A stretch of DNA of 30,756 nt, from NCBI GenBank assembly GCA_964645775.1, contig CAZYBU010000036.1, positions 1 through 30,756 on the forward strand, written 5' to 3'. Shown here piece by piece: positions 1 to 7,640 of this stretch. Origin of the DNA: CAZYBU01 sp964645775 (GTDB lineage Bacteria; Spirochaetota; UBA4802; UBA5550). The notes below the pieces were generated by a model. That model was not told the DNA's origin and ran no database searches. It worked only from the letters and a program-made list of their open reading frames with translations. Each line of letters starts with the position of its first letter. Positions within the stretch are counted from its first letter, which is position 1. The position numbers and the translations under genes are program-made.

Positions 1-63
1 CAAGGATGCCGCAGTGTCCAGCGCCGACAGGAGGTCGAAATTGCGCTGGACCGCGATGGGGGT

Positions 64-91
64 GTGGGGGTGTTCGCGCTAACACCCCCAC
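64..91. repeat. Perfect 11-bp GC-rich hairpin
   Basis: GTGGGGGTGTT at 64-74 and AACACCCCCAC at 81-91 are exact reverse complements around a 6-base loop. It is a very stable stem but has no T-tract on either side, so it is not a textbook intrinsic terminator. The loop and right arm include a TAA at 80-82 that ends a frame open to the window edge. It may mark the 3' end of a transcript entering from the left. Confidence 0.6.
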
Positions 92-201
92 GAAATAGAA
101 ATTTCAGGAAAGCAAAACCCACAGGGAAAAGAACGAAATCCAAAAAACAAACACCACCCCCTGTAAAACGGGGACAACAACATTAAATTAATAAAAATAA
201 A

Positions 202-263
202 TATGTCTCATGAAATGTATTAATTAATTTTTACAATCATGCCGTTATTTATATTGAGACATA
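202..263. promoter_or_regulatory. Spaced inverted repeat in the promoter region of the 292 gene
   Basis: TATGTCTCA at 202-210 and TGAGACATA at 255-263 are exact inverted copies with centres 53 bp apart, close to five helical turns. The AT-rich DNA between them holds a TTTACA (230-235) and a TATATT (250-255), loose -35/-10 candidates whose 14-bp spacing is short. The right arm would sit near the transcription start of the 75-aa gene. A paired operator is one reading; chance is another, since the arms are only 9 bp. Confidence 0.35.
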
Positions 264-291
264 ACCCGGCATCAGGGGGAGGATACAGCAA

Positions 292-519
292 ATGGCAAGA
301 ACAAGGAAGAGCAAACCGAAATCCTTCCGAGAACTTCTCGAATCATACATGAAGATACGCGGGCTCGACATCGTGATCGTCCTTGAGGATGGACGGGAGA
401 TCGAGCTCCACAAGAACCGAAAGCTGGAGGAAGACGCCATCGTTGTCCACGACAAGGTCCTGGGTGAACTCAGGATACCCATCTCAAGTATACGTTCCGT
501 CGACCTCTACGCCGCCTGA
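292..519 (+). CDS. Small 75-aa protein, possible Sm-like fold
   Basis: The ATG at 292 is preceded by GGAGG at 278-282, nine bases away, so the gene looks real despite its size. The product has no signal peptide or membrane segment. A basic N-terminus (ARTRKSKPKSF) precedes a beta-rich second half with EDGREIEL near residue 32 and IPISSIRSVDL near the end. That DG... and ...S.I..I pattern resembles the C-termini of the ankyrin protein (5321) and the FecR protein (6592), though this copy is the most divergent. The gene converges on the GH13 gene, with a hairpin across both stop codons. I do not recognise a named family; cytoplasmic location and an Sm-like fold are inferences. Confidence 0.75.
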   Translation: MARTRKSKPKSFRELLESYMKIRGLDIVIVLEDGREIELHKNRKLEEDAIVVHDKVLGELRIPISSIRSVDLYAA

Positions 520-532
520 AAATACTCAGGCG
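513..532 (+). terminator. Hairpin terminator between convergent genes
   Basis: CGCCTGA (513-519), a 6-base loop and TCAGGCG (526-532) form a 7-bp stem followed on the plus strand by a T/C-rich run (TTTCCTCTTATTCT). The stem contains both the TGA of the 292 gene and the antisense TGA of the GH13 gene, so one structure may end both transcripts. The T-tract favours the plus direction. Confidence 0.55.
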
Positions 533-2151
533 TTTCCTCTTATTCTCCTGGCCACCAGGATATCTCCCGGGGCCAGGATCATATTCAGGCCCTTGAGGGT
601 CTCTTTTTTTCCGTGCAGGGTATAGATCACTTCCCAGAGCTGGGAATCTCCGGCCGATACGGACCTGGAGAGCGGTGAAAAATTCAATAATACCGCGCAT
701 GTCTCGGCTGGAGTGGTCCTGTAAAATCCGAGAACGTTCTGTTGGCCTTCCAGGAAGGGGAGAAACTCGCCCCTCCTGAGCGATTCATGCCTTCTCCTGA
801 GAGCGATCAGTTCCCTGTAGACCGAAAGAAGGGAGGTCCGGCTGTCCCGCTGGGCGGCCACGTTACGTACTCTGTAATCACTGTTAATGGGAAGCCAGGG
901 CGTTCCCTTCGTGAAACCGGCCCCTGGCGTCGGTTTCCACTGCATGGGGGTCCGGAAAGGGTCCCTCCCTTTATGTAAAGGCCAGTACTTCAGGCCTACC
1001 GGATCCTGTATCATACCTTTCGGTATCCTTCCGTCAGTCATGCCGATCTCCTCACCGTAATACATGAAGGGCGTGCCCCGGGCCAGAAGCAGCAGCGCGG
1101 CGGCCACGGGAAGGCGGCCTTCCGCTTTTGCAGCGGAACCGAGCCTTGACGCGGTCCGGGACTGGTCGTGGTTCGACATGACCAGGCAGGGCCACCCCTT
1201 CTCCGGCTGAAGAGAGTACCATCTCTGTAGAAGGTCAAGGTAGCGGGAGGCATCCCATTTCCCGGCGTAAATAAGGGAGAAGTCGAAAGCCATGTAGAGC
1301 ATGTCATTGCCGCTTCCGGTACAGGCCGCCGCGAACTCGGCGTCCCCGGGAGGAGGTGCGTAGGCCTCTCCCACCAGCATCCTTTCAGGGTAAGCGTCCA
1401 CCTCCCGGCGAAGTTCCCGGAGAATATCGAAAAGCTCCGGCCGGTTCCGGTCATAGATATGTTTTTGAAGATCATAAGGCCGGGGCGACATGCCGATACC
1501 GAAGGGATTATTCCGAAGCTTCTGATCCTTTACATAGAAGTTGACCACGTCGAGCCGGAAACCGTCCACGCCCCGCTCCATCCAGTAACGGAACTCGTTG
1601 TAAACGGCCCGCCGGAGCTCCCGGTTCATCCAGTTCAGGTCCGGCTGCTGAGGCAAAAAGGCGTGGTAATAGTAAGACCGGCTTCCGGCGTCCCATTCCC
1701 AGGCCCTGCCTCCGAAGGCTCCGAGCCAGTTATTGGGCGGTTTGCCATTGATCCCGTTGTGCCAGAGGTACCAGTCCCGTTTCGGGTTATTCCGGGAGGA
1801 ACGTGACTCCTGGAACCAGGCGTGTTCATGAGAAGTGTGGTTCACCACCATATCCATGATGATGCGGATCTTTCTCCTGTGGGCCTCACGCACCAGGCGG
1901 TCGAAATCGGCGTCGCTTCCGAAGACCGGGTCAATGGAACGGTAGTCGCTCACGTCGTAGCCGAAATCGTACATCGGAGATGTATAGATCGGTGAGAGCC
2001 AGATACCGTCGATCCCCAGGTCCTGGAGATAATCGAGTTTTTCTATGATACCGGGTATGTCACCGATTCCGTCGTCGTTCGAATCCATGAAGCTCCGGGG
2101 GTATATCTGGTAGATGACCCCCTCCTTCCACCAGAGTCCTTCACCGCTCAT
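526..2151 (-). CDS. GH13 alpha-glucosidase, oligo-1,6-glucosidase type
   Basis: A 541-aa enzyme of glycoside hydrolase family 13 that should release glucose from short alpha-glucosides in the cytoplasm (no signal peptide). From the ATG at 2151, the barrel motifs are in order: GIGDIPG, DMVVNHTS, GVDGFRLDVVNF with the nucleophile Asp near residue 201, VGEAY with the acid/base Glu near 262, and SNHDQSR with the transition-state Asp near 329. A Val right after the nucleophile is the residue associated with alpha-1,6 (isomaltase) rather than alpha-1,4 preference in this subfamily, so isomalto-oligosaccharides are likely substrates; trehalose-6-phosphate hydrolase is the main alternative. A GTG 45 bases upstream is in frame but lacks a usable ribosome site. 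Length is normal. It is divergent from the SGNH gene at 2275. Confidence 0.9.
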   Translation of the reverse strand: MSGEGLWWKEGVIYQIYPRSFMDSNDDGIGDIPGIIEKLDYLQDLGIDGIWLSPIYTSPMYDFGYDVSDYRSIDPVFGSDADFDRLVREAHRRKIRIIMDMVVNHTSHEHAWFQESRSSRNNPKRDWYLWHNGINGKPPNNWLGAFGGRAWEWDAGSRSYYYHAFLPQQPDLNWMNRELRRAVYNEFRYWMERGVDGFRLDVVNFYVKDQKLRNNPFGIGMSPRPYDLQKHIYDRNRPELFDILRELRREVDAYPERMLVGEAYAPPPGDAEFAAACTGSGNDMLYMAFDFSLIYAGKWDASRYLDLLQRWYSLQPEKGWPCLVMSNHDQSRTASRLGSAAKAEGRLPVAAALLLLARGTPFMYYGEEIGMTDGRIPKGMIQDPVGLKYWPLHKGRDPFRTPMQWKPTPGAGFTKGTPWLPINSDYRVRNVAAQRDSRTSLLSVYRELIALRRRHESLRRGEFLPFLEGQQNVLGFYRTTPAETCAVLLNFSPLSRSVSAGDSQLWEVIYTLHGKKETLKGLNMILAPGDILVARRIRGNA

Positions 2152-2274
2152 AGGTATGCCGCCTTTCCATTTATGATGGGGAAGATGTACCTGCACTCCC
2201 TGACGCAGTAAACCATTTTTTCAGGCAGGCAATTAAGAATTGACGGTGCGGCCCTGTCCGTTGTTGTAAAGATC

Positions 2275-3009
2275 ATGGCATCCCGCATTAGACAGTTTTT
2301 TCCGGCCGCGGTTATCATATCAGTTATGGTATCCCCATCCTGCCTGCACAGGAGGGTTGAGCCACCTCTGACGGTGCTCCTGGTAGGTGATTCCATTATG
2401 GCCGGTTACCTCGGATACATGCTACAGAACCGATTGAATGACCTGCCGGGAGTCACGGCCATTCGGAGAGCAAAAAAATCGACCGGCCTGGCTGAATACA
2501 AACCTTACGACTGGCCCGGGAAAACAACCTGGTATGTTAAAAGATACAAACCGGACATCGTGATAGCTCTCTTTGGGGCCAACGACTGCCTTTTGATCAG
2601 ACAACCTGATGGTACGTCGATCCAATTTGAGGATAAAAAGTGGGAAACGGCCTACGCTTCCCTGGTCCGCGAATACCTGGCCGGCGTCCCTCCCTCCGTC
2701 GATAAGATATTCCTCCTGGCCCAGCCTGCCAGCAGTCACCCCTTTTTACGTGAGCGCCTTCCCGCGGCCAATGCCATCTTTCAAAAGGAAAGCCGCCGGT
2801 TTCCCAGGGTAACCTTCGTTCCCCTGGACCGCTGGACAACAAAAAGGGGCCGGGCCCTGGAAAGGATGAGCGACGTGGAAGGCTCCACGGAAAATATTCA
2901 TTTTCCTAAAGACCCGGTCCACCATTCCCTCTTCGGCGGAAAGGTCCTGGCAGAGAAGGTCATCGATTACATGCAAAGGAAGGGGGTGAGACTACCCAAA
3001 AAAGAATGA
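2275..3009 (+). CDS. SGNH hydrolase, DUF459-like, probable lipoprotein
   Basis: A 244-aa protein with a hydrophobic N-terminus ending in VMVSPSC; Cys23 is a plausible but relaxed lipidation site, placing it at the envelope. The SGNH catalytic blocks are visible: VGDSIMAG with Ser40 as nucleophile, GAND at 101-104, and a C-terminal DPVH with Asp213 and His216. The STGLAEYKPYDWP segment followed by an LFGAND strand resembles the DUF459 branch of the GDSL/SGNH clan, which is linked to envelope polysaccharides and cell-wall O-acetylation. The substrate cannot be told. No clear ribosome site precedes the ATG, so the start is the least certain part. The gene converges on the GH79 gene across about 240 bases in which I see nothing. 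Confidence 0.8.
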   Translation: MASRIRQFFPAAVIISVMVSPSCLHRRVEPPLTVLLVGDSIMAGYLGYMLQNRLNDLPGVTAIRRAKKSTGLAEYKPYDWPGKTTWYVKRYKPDIVIALFGANDCLLIRQPDGTSIQFEDKKWETAYASLVREYLAGVPPSVDKIFLLAQPASSHPFLRERLPAANAIFQKESRRFPRVTFVPLDRWTTKRGRALERMSDVEGSTENIHFPKDPVHHSLFGGKVLAEKVIDYMQRKGVRLPKKE

Positions 3010-3248
3010 TCTGCTTTTTATTCGTTACTTTGTCAATCCCCTATCAGCAGAGTCGATTATCCTGTGGAAGATGAATTCCTCCTGAATAACTGGAAGCCAG
3101 TCGGATTTCATATTTCAACAGCAATAAAAGAAGCTCGATTCTCATCGATACCAACCTTGTGTTGAAAAAACAGCAATTCTTTCAACCAGAGATCGGGAAA
3201 TGATCAACATGGCCCTCAGACTCTGTTTTGAACCCTAAAGTGACAGTA

Positions 3249-4862
3249 TCAATACCGGACAAATGCATAGGAGAGAGGATTTAATACCAGCTCCTTCCCC
3301 GAATCGCGGACCCTCCCTTTCAGCTCCGGAAGGGTCAGGGCCGGCCCGATTTCCAGTTTCCTGCCATTGAGATACAGTTCTTTGCCCAGGATATCCCGGG
3401 TGCCGAGTCTGTAGACCTGGACCGGGCCGACGGGTACGCCTTCCAGTTGCACCTTCACCCTCTTTTCCGGATCGTGGTTAATAACAAGGACGGTCAGGCC
3501 CTCCTTATCCCTGTGGGCGTAGGCTCTGACCTGCCGGTCACCATCAAGACGTTCAAGGCTCAGAACTTCGGTGCCCATGAGCTTTTTCCAGAGTAGGGAA
3601 TTCCAGAAGTCGGGCCTGGGGGCCATAGAGGGGTTATCGAGCATCCCGTAATGCATACCGACCAGGGTCTGACGGACGATGACCTTATGCTCTTTACGGG
3701 CCAGGAGGCCGAGCTGGTCAAGCCACCAGAGCCCGGCTATATAGCGATCAGAGACTCCCGGCTCGCCACCGTACTGAGCGTTGCCGGTCTCCGCCAGCCA
3801 GATAGGCCGGCCCGGAGAGAACTCCTTTCTCAGGTCGATAAGGTAATCAGCCCAGTGTCCCGCCTCGTTCAGGTTCCAGGGCTTTAAAAGCCGGGCCGGG
3901 TAGGCCCTTCGGGAACCGATAACGCCCCTTCTGGACTGCTGGGGATAGTAATGCCAGGATACGATATCGGTGTACTCCCCTCCATGCTTCAGGTACCCTT
4001 TCATGTACCCGAAGAAAAAACCCAGGGGCTCCCCCAGAACAGGCCAGAAGGCGCTGCTCTGTCCGGCAACCCTGGCCTCTGGGTAATACTTCTTTACCAT
4101 CTCCCGGTAAACCTTCAGGTCCTTGGCGTACTGTTCCGGATCGACGTGGTTTCCCAGGGAATAGATATACCAGAAGAGATTCAGTTCATTACCCAGCTCC
4201 CAGACGTCGATATCCAGTCTATTCCGGGCGCAGAAGGATACCAGTTTCTCCGCGTTTGACGGGTCCCAGGAGCCGTCATCCCGGCGGCTGGAGGGTCCCG
4301 TGTTGACCGTGAATACCATCTCCAGGTTGTTACGCTCCGCGAAATCGGCGGTCTCAAGAACTCGCTCGGGCAGAAGGACAGACTCGTACCCTTCCGGCGG
4401 TTCACCGCCAGTCTTCCCCTCCATGTCGTAATAGACCTTGTCCGCCTCGGAACCTCCGATACGCAGGTAAGCGGGAGAGAGAGCGCGGGCCAGACGATTA
4501 AGAAGAGGATTCTTAAAATCGACAAGGGGAGATTCCACGGTGCCGGACCCGGTCTCCTTTGTGTCCGCTTCCGGGTTCCACCATTTACCTCCCACGATCT
4601 GGGAGGTGTCCAGGGAGAAGGAGATGTACTCAGGCGCGGTGGTGTTGACAACAGTTTCTCTATCCAGGCGGAACCTGACGATTTCGGCTTTCTGTTCGGG
4701 AACCTCTGACAGGGTCCCTCTTCCCTTTTCAAGTTGCGTTCCGGGCGGGAACTGTCCCTCGATAAAGGTGATCAGGGTTCCCCTACCGTTCCACATTCCT
4801 ATGATCTGCACAACAAGGATTACGAGGACAATTACAAGCACAACACGGATGGATATTTTCAT
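3249..4862 (-). CDS. Heparanase-like GH79 glycoside hydrolase, membrane anchored
   Basis: A 537-aa protein. Residues 5-23 form one hydrophobic segment, so the enzyme is probably anchored with its catalytic domain outside the cytoplasm. The domain follows animal heparanase motif by motif: YLRIGGSEAD (132-141), FTVNTGPS, DPSNAEKLVSFC, WELGNELN with acid/base Glu226, SWHYYP (302-307), WLAETGNAQYGG with nucleophile Glu358, then SDRYIAGLWWLDQLGL and PDFWNSLLWKKLMGT. The C-terminal beta-sandwich follows from about residue 435. GH79 members cleave beta-glucuronides; human heparanase cuts heparan sulfate, and bacterial relatives exist. The substrate here could be a glucuronate-containing polymer. The ATG has an excellent ribosome site (GAAGGAGA at 4867-4874). 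A frame-broken small membrane ORF lies upstream on the same strand. Confidence 0.85.
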   Translation of the reverse strand: MKISIRVVLVIVLVILVVQIIGMWNGRGTLITFIEGQFPPGTQLEKGRGTLSEVPEQKAEIVRFRLDRETVVNTTAPEYISFSLDTSQIVGGKWWNPEADTKETGSGTVESPLVDFKNPLLNRLARALSPAYLRIGGSEADKVYYDMEGKTGGEPPEGYESVLLPERVLETADFAERNNLEMVFTVNTGPSSRRDDGSWDPSNAEKLVSFCARNRLDIDVWELGNELNLFWYIYSLGNHVDPEQYAKDLKVYREMVKKYYPEARVAGQSSAFWPVLGEPLGFFFGYMKGYLKHGGEYTDIVSWHYYPQQSRRGVIGSRRAYPARLLKPWNLNEAGHWADYLIDLRKEFSPGRPIWLAETGNAQYGGEPGVSDRYIAGLWWLDQLGLLARKEHKVIVRQTLVGMHYGMLDNPSMAPRPDFWNSLLWKKLMGTEVLSLERLDGDRQVRAYAHRDKEGLTVLVINHDPEKRVKVQLEGVPVGPVQVYRLGTRDILGKELYLNGRKLEIGPALTLPELKGRVRDSGKELVLNPLSYAFVRY

Positions 4863-4985
4863 GATATCTCCTTCATGAGCAGGTTATCTGCAGAAAACAG
4901 CTTTTCAGGTGATTATATAATGACCTGTGTCAGTTCACGCAACCGAAAAATGCATCATCCCGCCAACGAGGAGTATCACGATAAA

Positions 4986-5166
4986 TCAGGCAAGAAGTAT
5001 GATAACCGCCCGGGCCGGACAACCGGCCAGTCCAGGGTTACGTTTCCAGGTAGAGGATTCTCCGTCCTGGAAAGAGCGATCCAGGTAAAAGCGGCCGGTG
5101 AAGAGGCTCATGGCTATGATCCCGGTTATGTAAGAGGACCAGTACAATTATATCCAGTTCATTCAT
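4986..5166 (-). pseudogene. Frame-disrupted small membrane-protein ORF
   Basis: On the minus strand an ATG at 5166, preceded by GAGG eight bases away, begins MNELDIIVLVL. The frame then drifts into charged residues and a stop, while the next frame continues with YITGIIAMSLFTGRFYLD and ends RAVIILLA plus TGA at 4986. Removing one base near the CTCTTAC codons would join them into a 59-aa protein with one membrane span and a positively charged following segment. I infer a single-base insertion or a sequencing error. The alternative, an intact ORF from a TTG at 5147, lacks a ribosome site. The family is not recognised. It lies upstream of and in the same direction as the GH79 gene. Confidence 0.4.
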
Positions 5167-5245
5167 GACATCTGCCTCTAACCTGCCCCTGAAAATAGAC
5201 GGTCTCAACCTTTTTTCAACGGGAAGTAAGAGTCAAAATATTGCC

Positions 5246-5273
5246 TTGACATTCCTGCTTTTGATCCTATCTT
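5246..5273 (+). promoter_or_regulatory. Sigma-70-type promoter for the ankyrin lipoprotein gene
   Basis: A perfect TTGACA (5246-5251) is followed after 16 bases by TATCTT (5268-5273), a four-of-six match to the -10 box. It lies about 50 bases before the ATG at 5321 and points towards it. Confidence 0.55.
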
Positions 5274-5320
5274 TCAGGTCATAGACTCATTCATTTTCTG
5301 CGATACCGCGAGGAGCCATC

Positions 5321-5941
5321 ATGTCCGGCAAAAAAGCAACCGCCCTGTCAGTCATTATTCTTTCTCTGACACTCTTCACATCCTGCCAGACCCTGCACAC
5401 TTACACCTACGACGGAAACCTGAAGGGCATAAAACAGAAGCTTGCGGAAGGGGAAAATATAAACAGCTTTGATAAGTACGGCTGGGCCCCCATCCACTGG
5501 GCGGTCTATTATCAGTATTATGAAATTGTTGATTATCTTTTGAATAACGGAGCAACCGTGAACCTGGAGACCACCGGCTCATATCGTTCACTGAAAAAAG
5601 GGACAACGCCCATCATGATAGCCTCCTATTACAACCAGGCCGGAATAACCAGCCTTCTTCTCCGTAACGGAGCCAACCCCCGTCATAGTGATCCGAAGGG
5701 CAACTCCGCCATCTCTTACGCCAAAGAATTCAACCATCATGAGGTCCTCAGGATCTTGCGCGGTGGCGCCCCCTCAGTTGCGCCGGCCCGGCAGCCAGCC
5801 AACCAGATTGTCATTCTTAATGACGGAAGTCGAATTGTTGGCAAGATTGTCTATCAGGACAGGAAGAAGATCAAGATTAAGACAAAGTATACCACCATGA
5901 CAGTGGAGAAATCGAAAATCAGGAAGATTCAGTATAAGTAG
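5321..5941 (+). CDS. Ankyrin-repeat lipoprotein with C-terminal Sm-like motif
   Basis: A 206-aa protein. The N-terminus has a lipoprotein signal ending LFTSC with Cys22 as the lipidated residue. Residues about 30-150 hold three to four ankyrin repeats, seen in GWAPIHWAVYYQYYEIVDYLL, TPIMIASYYNQAGITSLLL and SAISYAKEFNHHEVLRIL; such repeats bind other proteins. A Pro/Ala/Gln linker leads to a C-terminal segment (about 162-206) reading ILNDGSRIVGKIV ... VEKSKIRKI, which matches the end of the FecR protein at 6592. The ATG has GAGGAG at 5310-5315. The likely location is the periplasmic face of a membrane. Binding partners are unknown. The gene stands alone with its own promoter. Confidence 0.85.
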   Translation: MSGKKATALSVIILSLTLFTSCQTLHTYTYDGNLKGIKQKLAEGENINSFDKYGWAPIHWAVYYQYYEIVDYLLNNGATVNLETTGSYRSLKKGTTPIMIASYYNQAGITSLLLRNGANPRHSDPKGNSAISYAKEFNHHEVLRILRGGAPSVAPARQPANQIVILNDGSRIVGKIVYQDRKKIKIKTKYTTMTVEKSKIRKIQYK

Positions 5942-6171
5942 GTTTTTCTTAAGAGAATAACCCAGCGGGCGTCCACCTGCCCGGGATGATTAAACCGGCA
6001 AAAACCGGAGGAATACATGTCCGAATAGCGCTTCTCTTATAATCAGCACCGAGCTTTGACGTCGTAAAAAAGCTGACGATAAACATTACTATGAAATATA
6101 GACTCAAGAAGAAAGCGGTCCAAAGCATATCAAGCAATGGTCCGTTCCATTGAAATCAGGCAGAATACGTT
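5942..6171. other. Intergenic stretch with a doubtful membrane ORF
   Basis: About 230 bases between two convergent genes. An open frame on the minus strand from an ATG at 6128 to 5949 would give a 59-aa peptide with a hydrophobic start (LWTAFFLSLYFIVMFIVSFF), but it has no convincing ribosome site and its second half looks non-coding. Short CCGG-type inverted repeats near 5993-6010 are weak terminator candidates. Nothing else is supported. Confidence 0.3.
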
Positions 6172-6510
6172 CTAGCGTTTAGATGCGCATGGAACGCATA
6201 TTTTTGCGTCTGGAACCGCAATAATTCTTTGAACAGGGATGTCATTCCCACAGACAAGACATTTACCAAAGTCTTCATCATCAATCTTTAAAAGTACATT
6301 GTTAAGGCTTTTTATAACGGCTTCATTAGTTTTTAAATTCGCTTCCGCCATATTTTTCTGCTGTATCGCATCCATTCTGGTCAATCTTCCAATGGCGACA
6401 CTGGGAGGCACAGGTTTCGTCTGTTCTTTAAGGGTCTCGATAACGGATTGGGCTTCTGAAATTCTTTTTTCGATTTCAATTTTAACTTTCTGTTTTTCTT
6501 CCATATTCAT
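6172..6510 (-). CDS. DksA/TraR C4 zinc-finger family protein
   Basis: A 112-aa protein with an N-terminal helical hairpin (about 1-75) and a C-terminal C4 zinc finger: Cys84 and Cys87 in CLVCG, Cys105 and Cys108 in CVPC. The tip of the coiled coil reads IGRLTRMDAIQ, a hallmark of the short DksA-like proteins. DksA relatives enter the secondary channel of RNA polymerase and alter transcription initiation during starvation. Whether this short form does so is unproven, and the acidic DxxDxA tip of classical DksA is not evident. The ATG at 6510 has GAGG upstream with suitable spacing. The gene is tandem with, and downstream of, the FecR gene on the minus strand, with about 80 bases between. Confidence 0.85.
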   Translation of the reverse strand: MNMEEKQKVKIEIEKRISEAQSVIETLKEQTKPVPPSVAIGRLTRMDAIQQKNMAEANLKTNEAVIKSLNNVLLKIDDEDFGKCLVCGNDIPVQRIIAVPDAKICVPCASKR

Positions 6511-6591
6511 GATGATACCTCTATACAGGTAGTTTTATGAAAGCGTAAGCCAGAGAAAATCATCTTTCACGTAATTCCGACTTTGCAGGGG

Positions 6592-7608
6592 CTATTGCCT
6601 CATCTTAATGGTCTCAATCCCGCTGGTTGGGATTTTTACAACCCCGCTCGTTGTATGGATTCGAACATGAGCGTCATCCTGGCTCACGACGGCGCCCACA
6701 AGGATGGAACCGTCATCCAGGTGGATCTCCTCCAGTTTATTATAATAATCCTGGATTTCCTTCTCAGTCTTCAGTTCCGGAGCTTTCTGAACAACCGTTT
6801 TCTTTTCAGGTTTTTCCCCTGCCAGAGGTTTATCATCAGTGACCGTTTCTTCCACCGTATCATTATATACGGGTTCCTTCTTCTCAGCTTCCTCCTTCCC
6901 GGCCTCTTTCTTTTTCTTTTTCCTGACGGTCTCCTCTACCCTCTTCTCGAGCTCTTCCTTCTCCTTCGATATGCTCTCAAGCTCAACGGGAGGTATGACC
7001 TTCACTTCTTCGACCGGTTTGTTCTCCTCGACTGTAACCATTTTCCCGCCGGTGACTTCCTTCGTAATATCCGGTTCCTTTCCCGACGAGACGGCCACCT
7101 TTCCTTCCACCACCTTCAACTCCGATGTACCGGGGGCCGTGTCGATCCCCTTTTCGTATCCCATGACAAAGGTCGTCCCCCGGACAGAGGCCGTGGCCGT
7201 GGGAGTTCTGACATCCATTTTCGTTTTACTTATATTACGCAGGAGAACCATGACCCGTCCCTCCCCCAGAAAGAAACCGGAATCATCCAGCTCTCCCCGG
7301 TCATTTATCACGCCTTTCTCGAGAAGAAACTTAGAATTGGAATAGACCCGGATACCGGATTCGGCCGGTACATGGATCTCCACCTGACCGTTCTTACCGG
7401 TGATGATAGTATCCCCCGGTTTCAGGGGGTCACCCGCCTTCAATGTTTGCGAGGAGTCGTTCAGCCAAACCGGTCCCACGGTCATCTGAACAAACATGAA
7501 TTCTCTCTCTTCTTTCTTCGCACCCTCATCCTGTTTGCACGAAGAGGTAAGAAAGGTTAATAGCGTGACCATAAAAATAATGGATACCGTCTCTTTTATG
7601 TGTCTCAT
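6592..7608 (-). CDS. FecR-domain lipoprotein with coiled coil and Sm-like C-terminus
   Basis: I place the start at the ATG at 7608, which has GGAGGAGG just upstream; an in-frame TTG at 7695 would put non-coding repeats inside the protein. The 338-aa product has a lipoprotein signal ending FLTSSC (Cys24). A FecR-type beta domain spans about 40-170 and includes GDPLKPGDTIITGKNGQVEI, VRTPTATASVRGTTF and KVVEGKVAVSSG. It is followed by a Lys/Glu-rich predicted coiled coil (about 190-270) and a C-terminal segment LDDGSILVGAVV ... IPTSGIETI like that of the ankyrin lipoprotein. Periplasmic FecR domains are sensors or structural ligand-binding modules. No sigma factor or receptor lies beside it, so a classical FecIR role is unlikely. 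Three 13-bp repeats lie upstream. Confidence 0.85.
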   Translation of the reverse strand: MRHIKETVSIIFMVTLLTFLTSSCKQDEGAKKEEREFMFVQMTVGPVWLNDSSQTLKAGDPLKPGDTIITGKNGQVEIHVPAESGIRVYSNSKFLLEKGVINDRGELDDSGFFLGEGRVMVLLRNISKTKMDVRTPTATASVRGTTFVMGYEKGIDTAPGTSELKVVEGKVAVSSGKEPDITKEVTGGKMVTVEENKPVEEVKVIPPVELESISKEKEELEKRVEETVRKKKKKEAGKEEAEKKEPVYNDTVEETVTDDKPLAGEKPEKKTVVQKAPELKTEKEIQDYYNKLEEIHLDDGSILVGAVVSQDDAHVRIHTTSGVVKIPTSGIETIKMRQ

Positions 7609-7640
7609 CCTGGCCTCCTCCTGGCTGTTGTCATTAAACC

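Larger units (their letters stand above)
1..291. other. Left-edge region without a confident gene
   Basis: No convincing gene lies in these 291 bases. On the plus strand, one frame is open from the edge to a TAA at 80-82 and another to a TAA at 184-186, so the C-terminus of a gene entering from the left is possible but has no recognisable motif. On the minus strand a protein-like frame (NFDLLSALDTAASL) runs off the left edge, but it follows a TAG and has no ATG, GTG or TTG start, so I do not call it. The rest holds a strong hairpin at 64-91 and an AT-rich stretch from about 180 that is probably the promoter of the 292 gene. Confidence 0.5.

Noticed and set aside
1..60. Minus-strand frame with NFDLLSALDTAASL running off the left edge
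   Set aside because: No start codon after the in-frame TAG; may be chance or a non-coding shadow.
3010..3248. Fragments such as LIDTNLVLKK suggesting a PIN-domain remnant
   Set aside because: Too short and without further motifs; treated as empty intergenic DNA.
5949..6128. Possible small membrane protein on the minus strand
   Set aside because: Hydrophobic start but no ribosome site and a non-coding-looking second half; kept only as a note.
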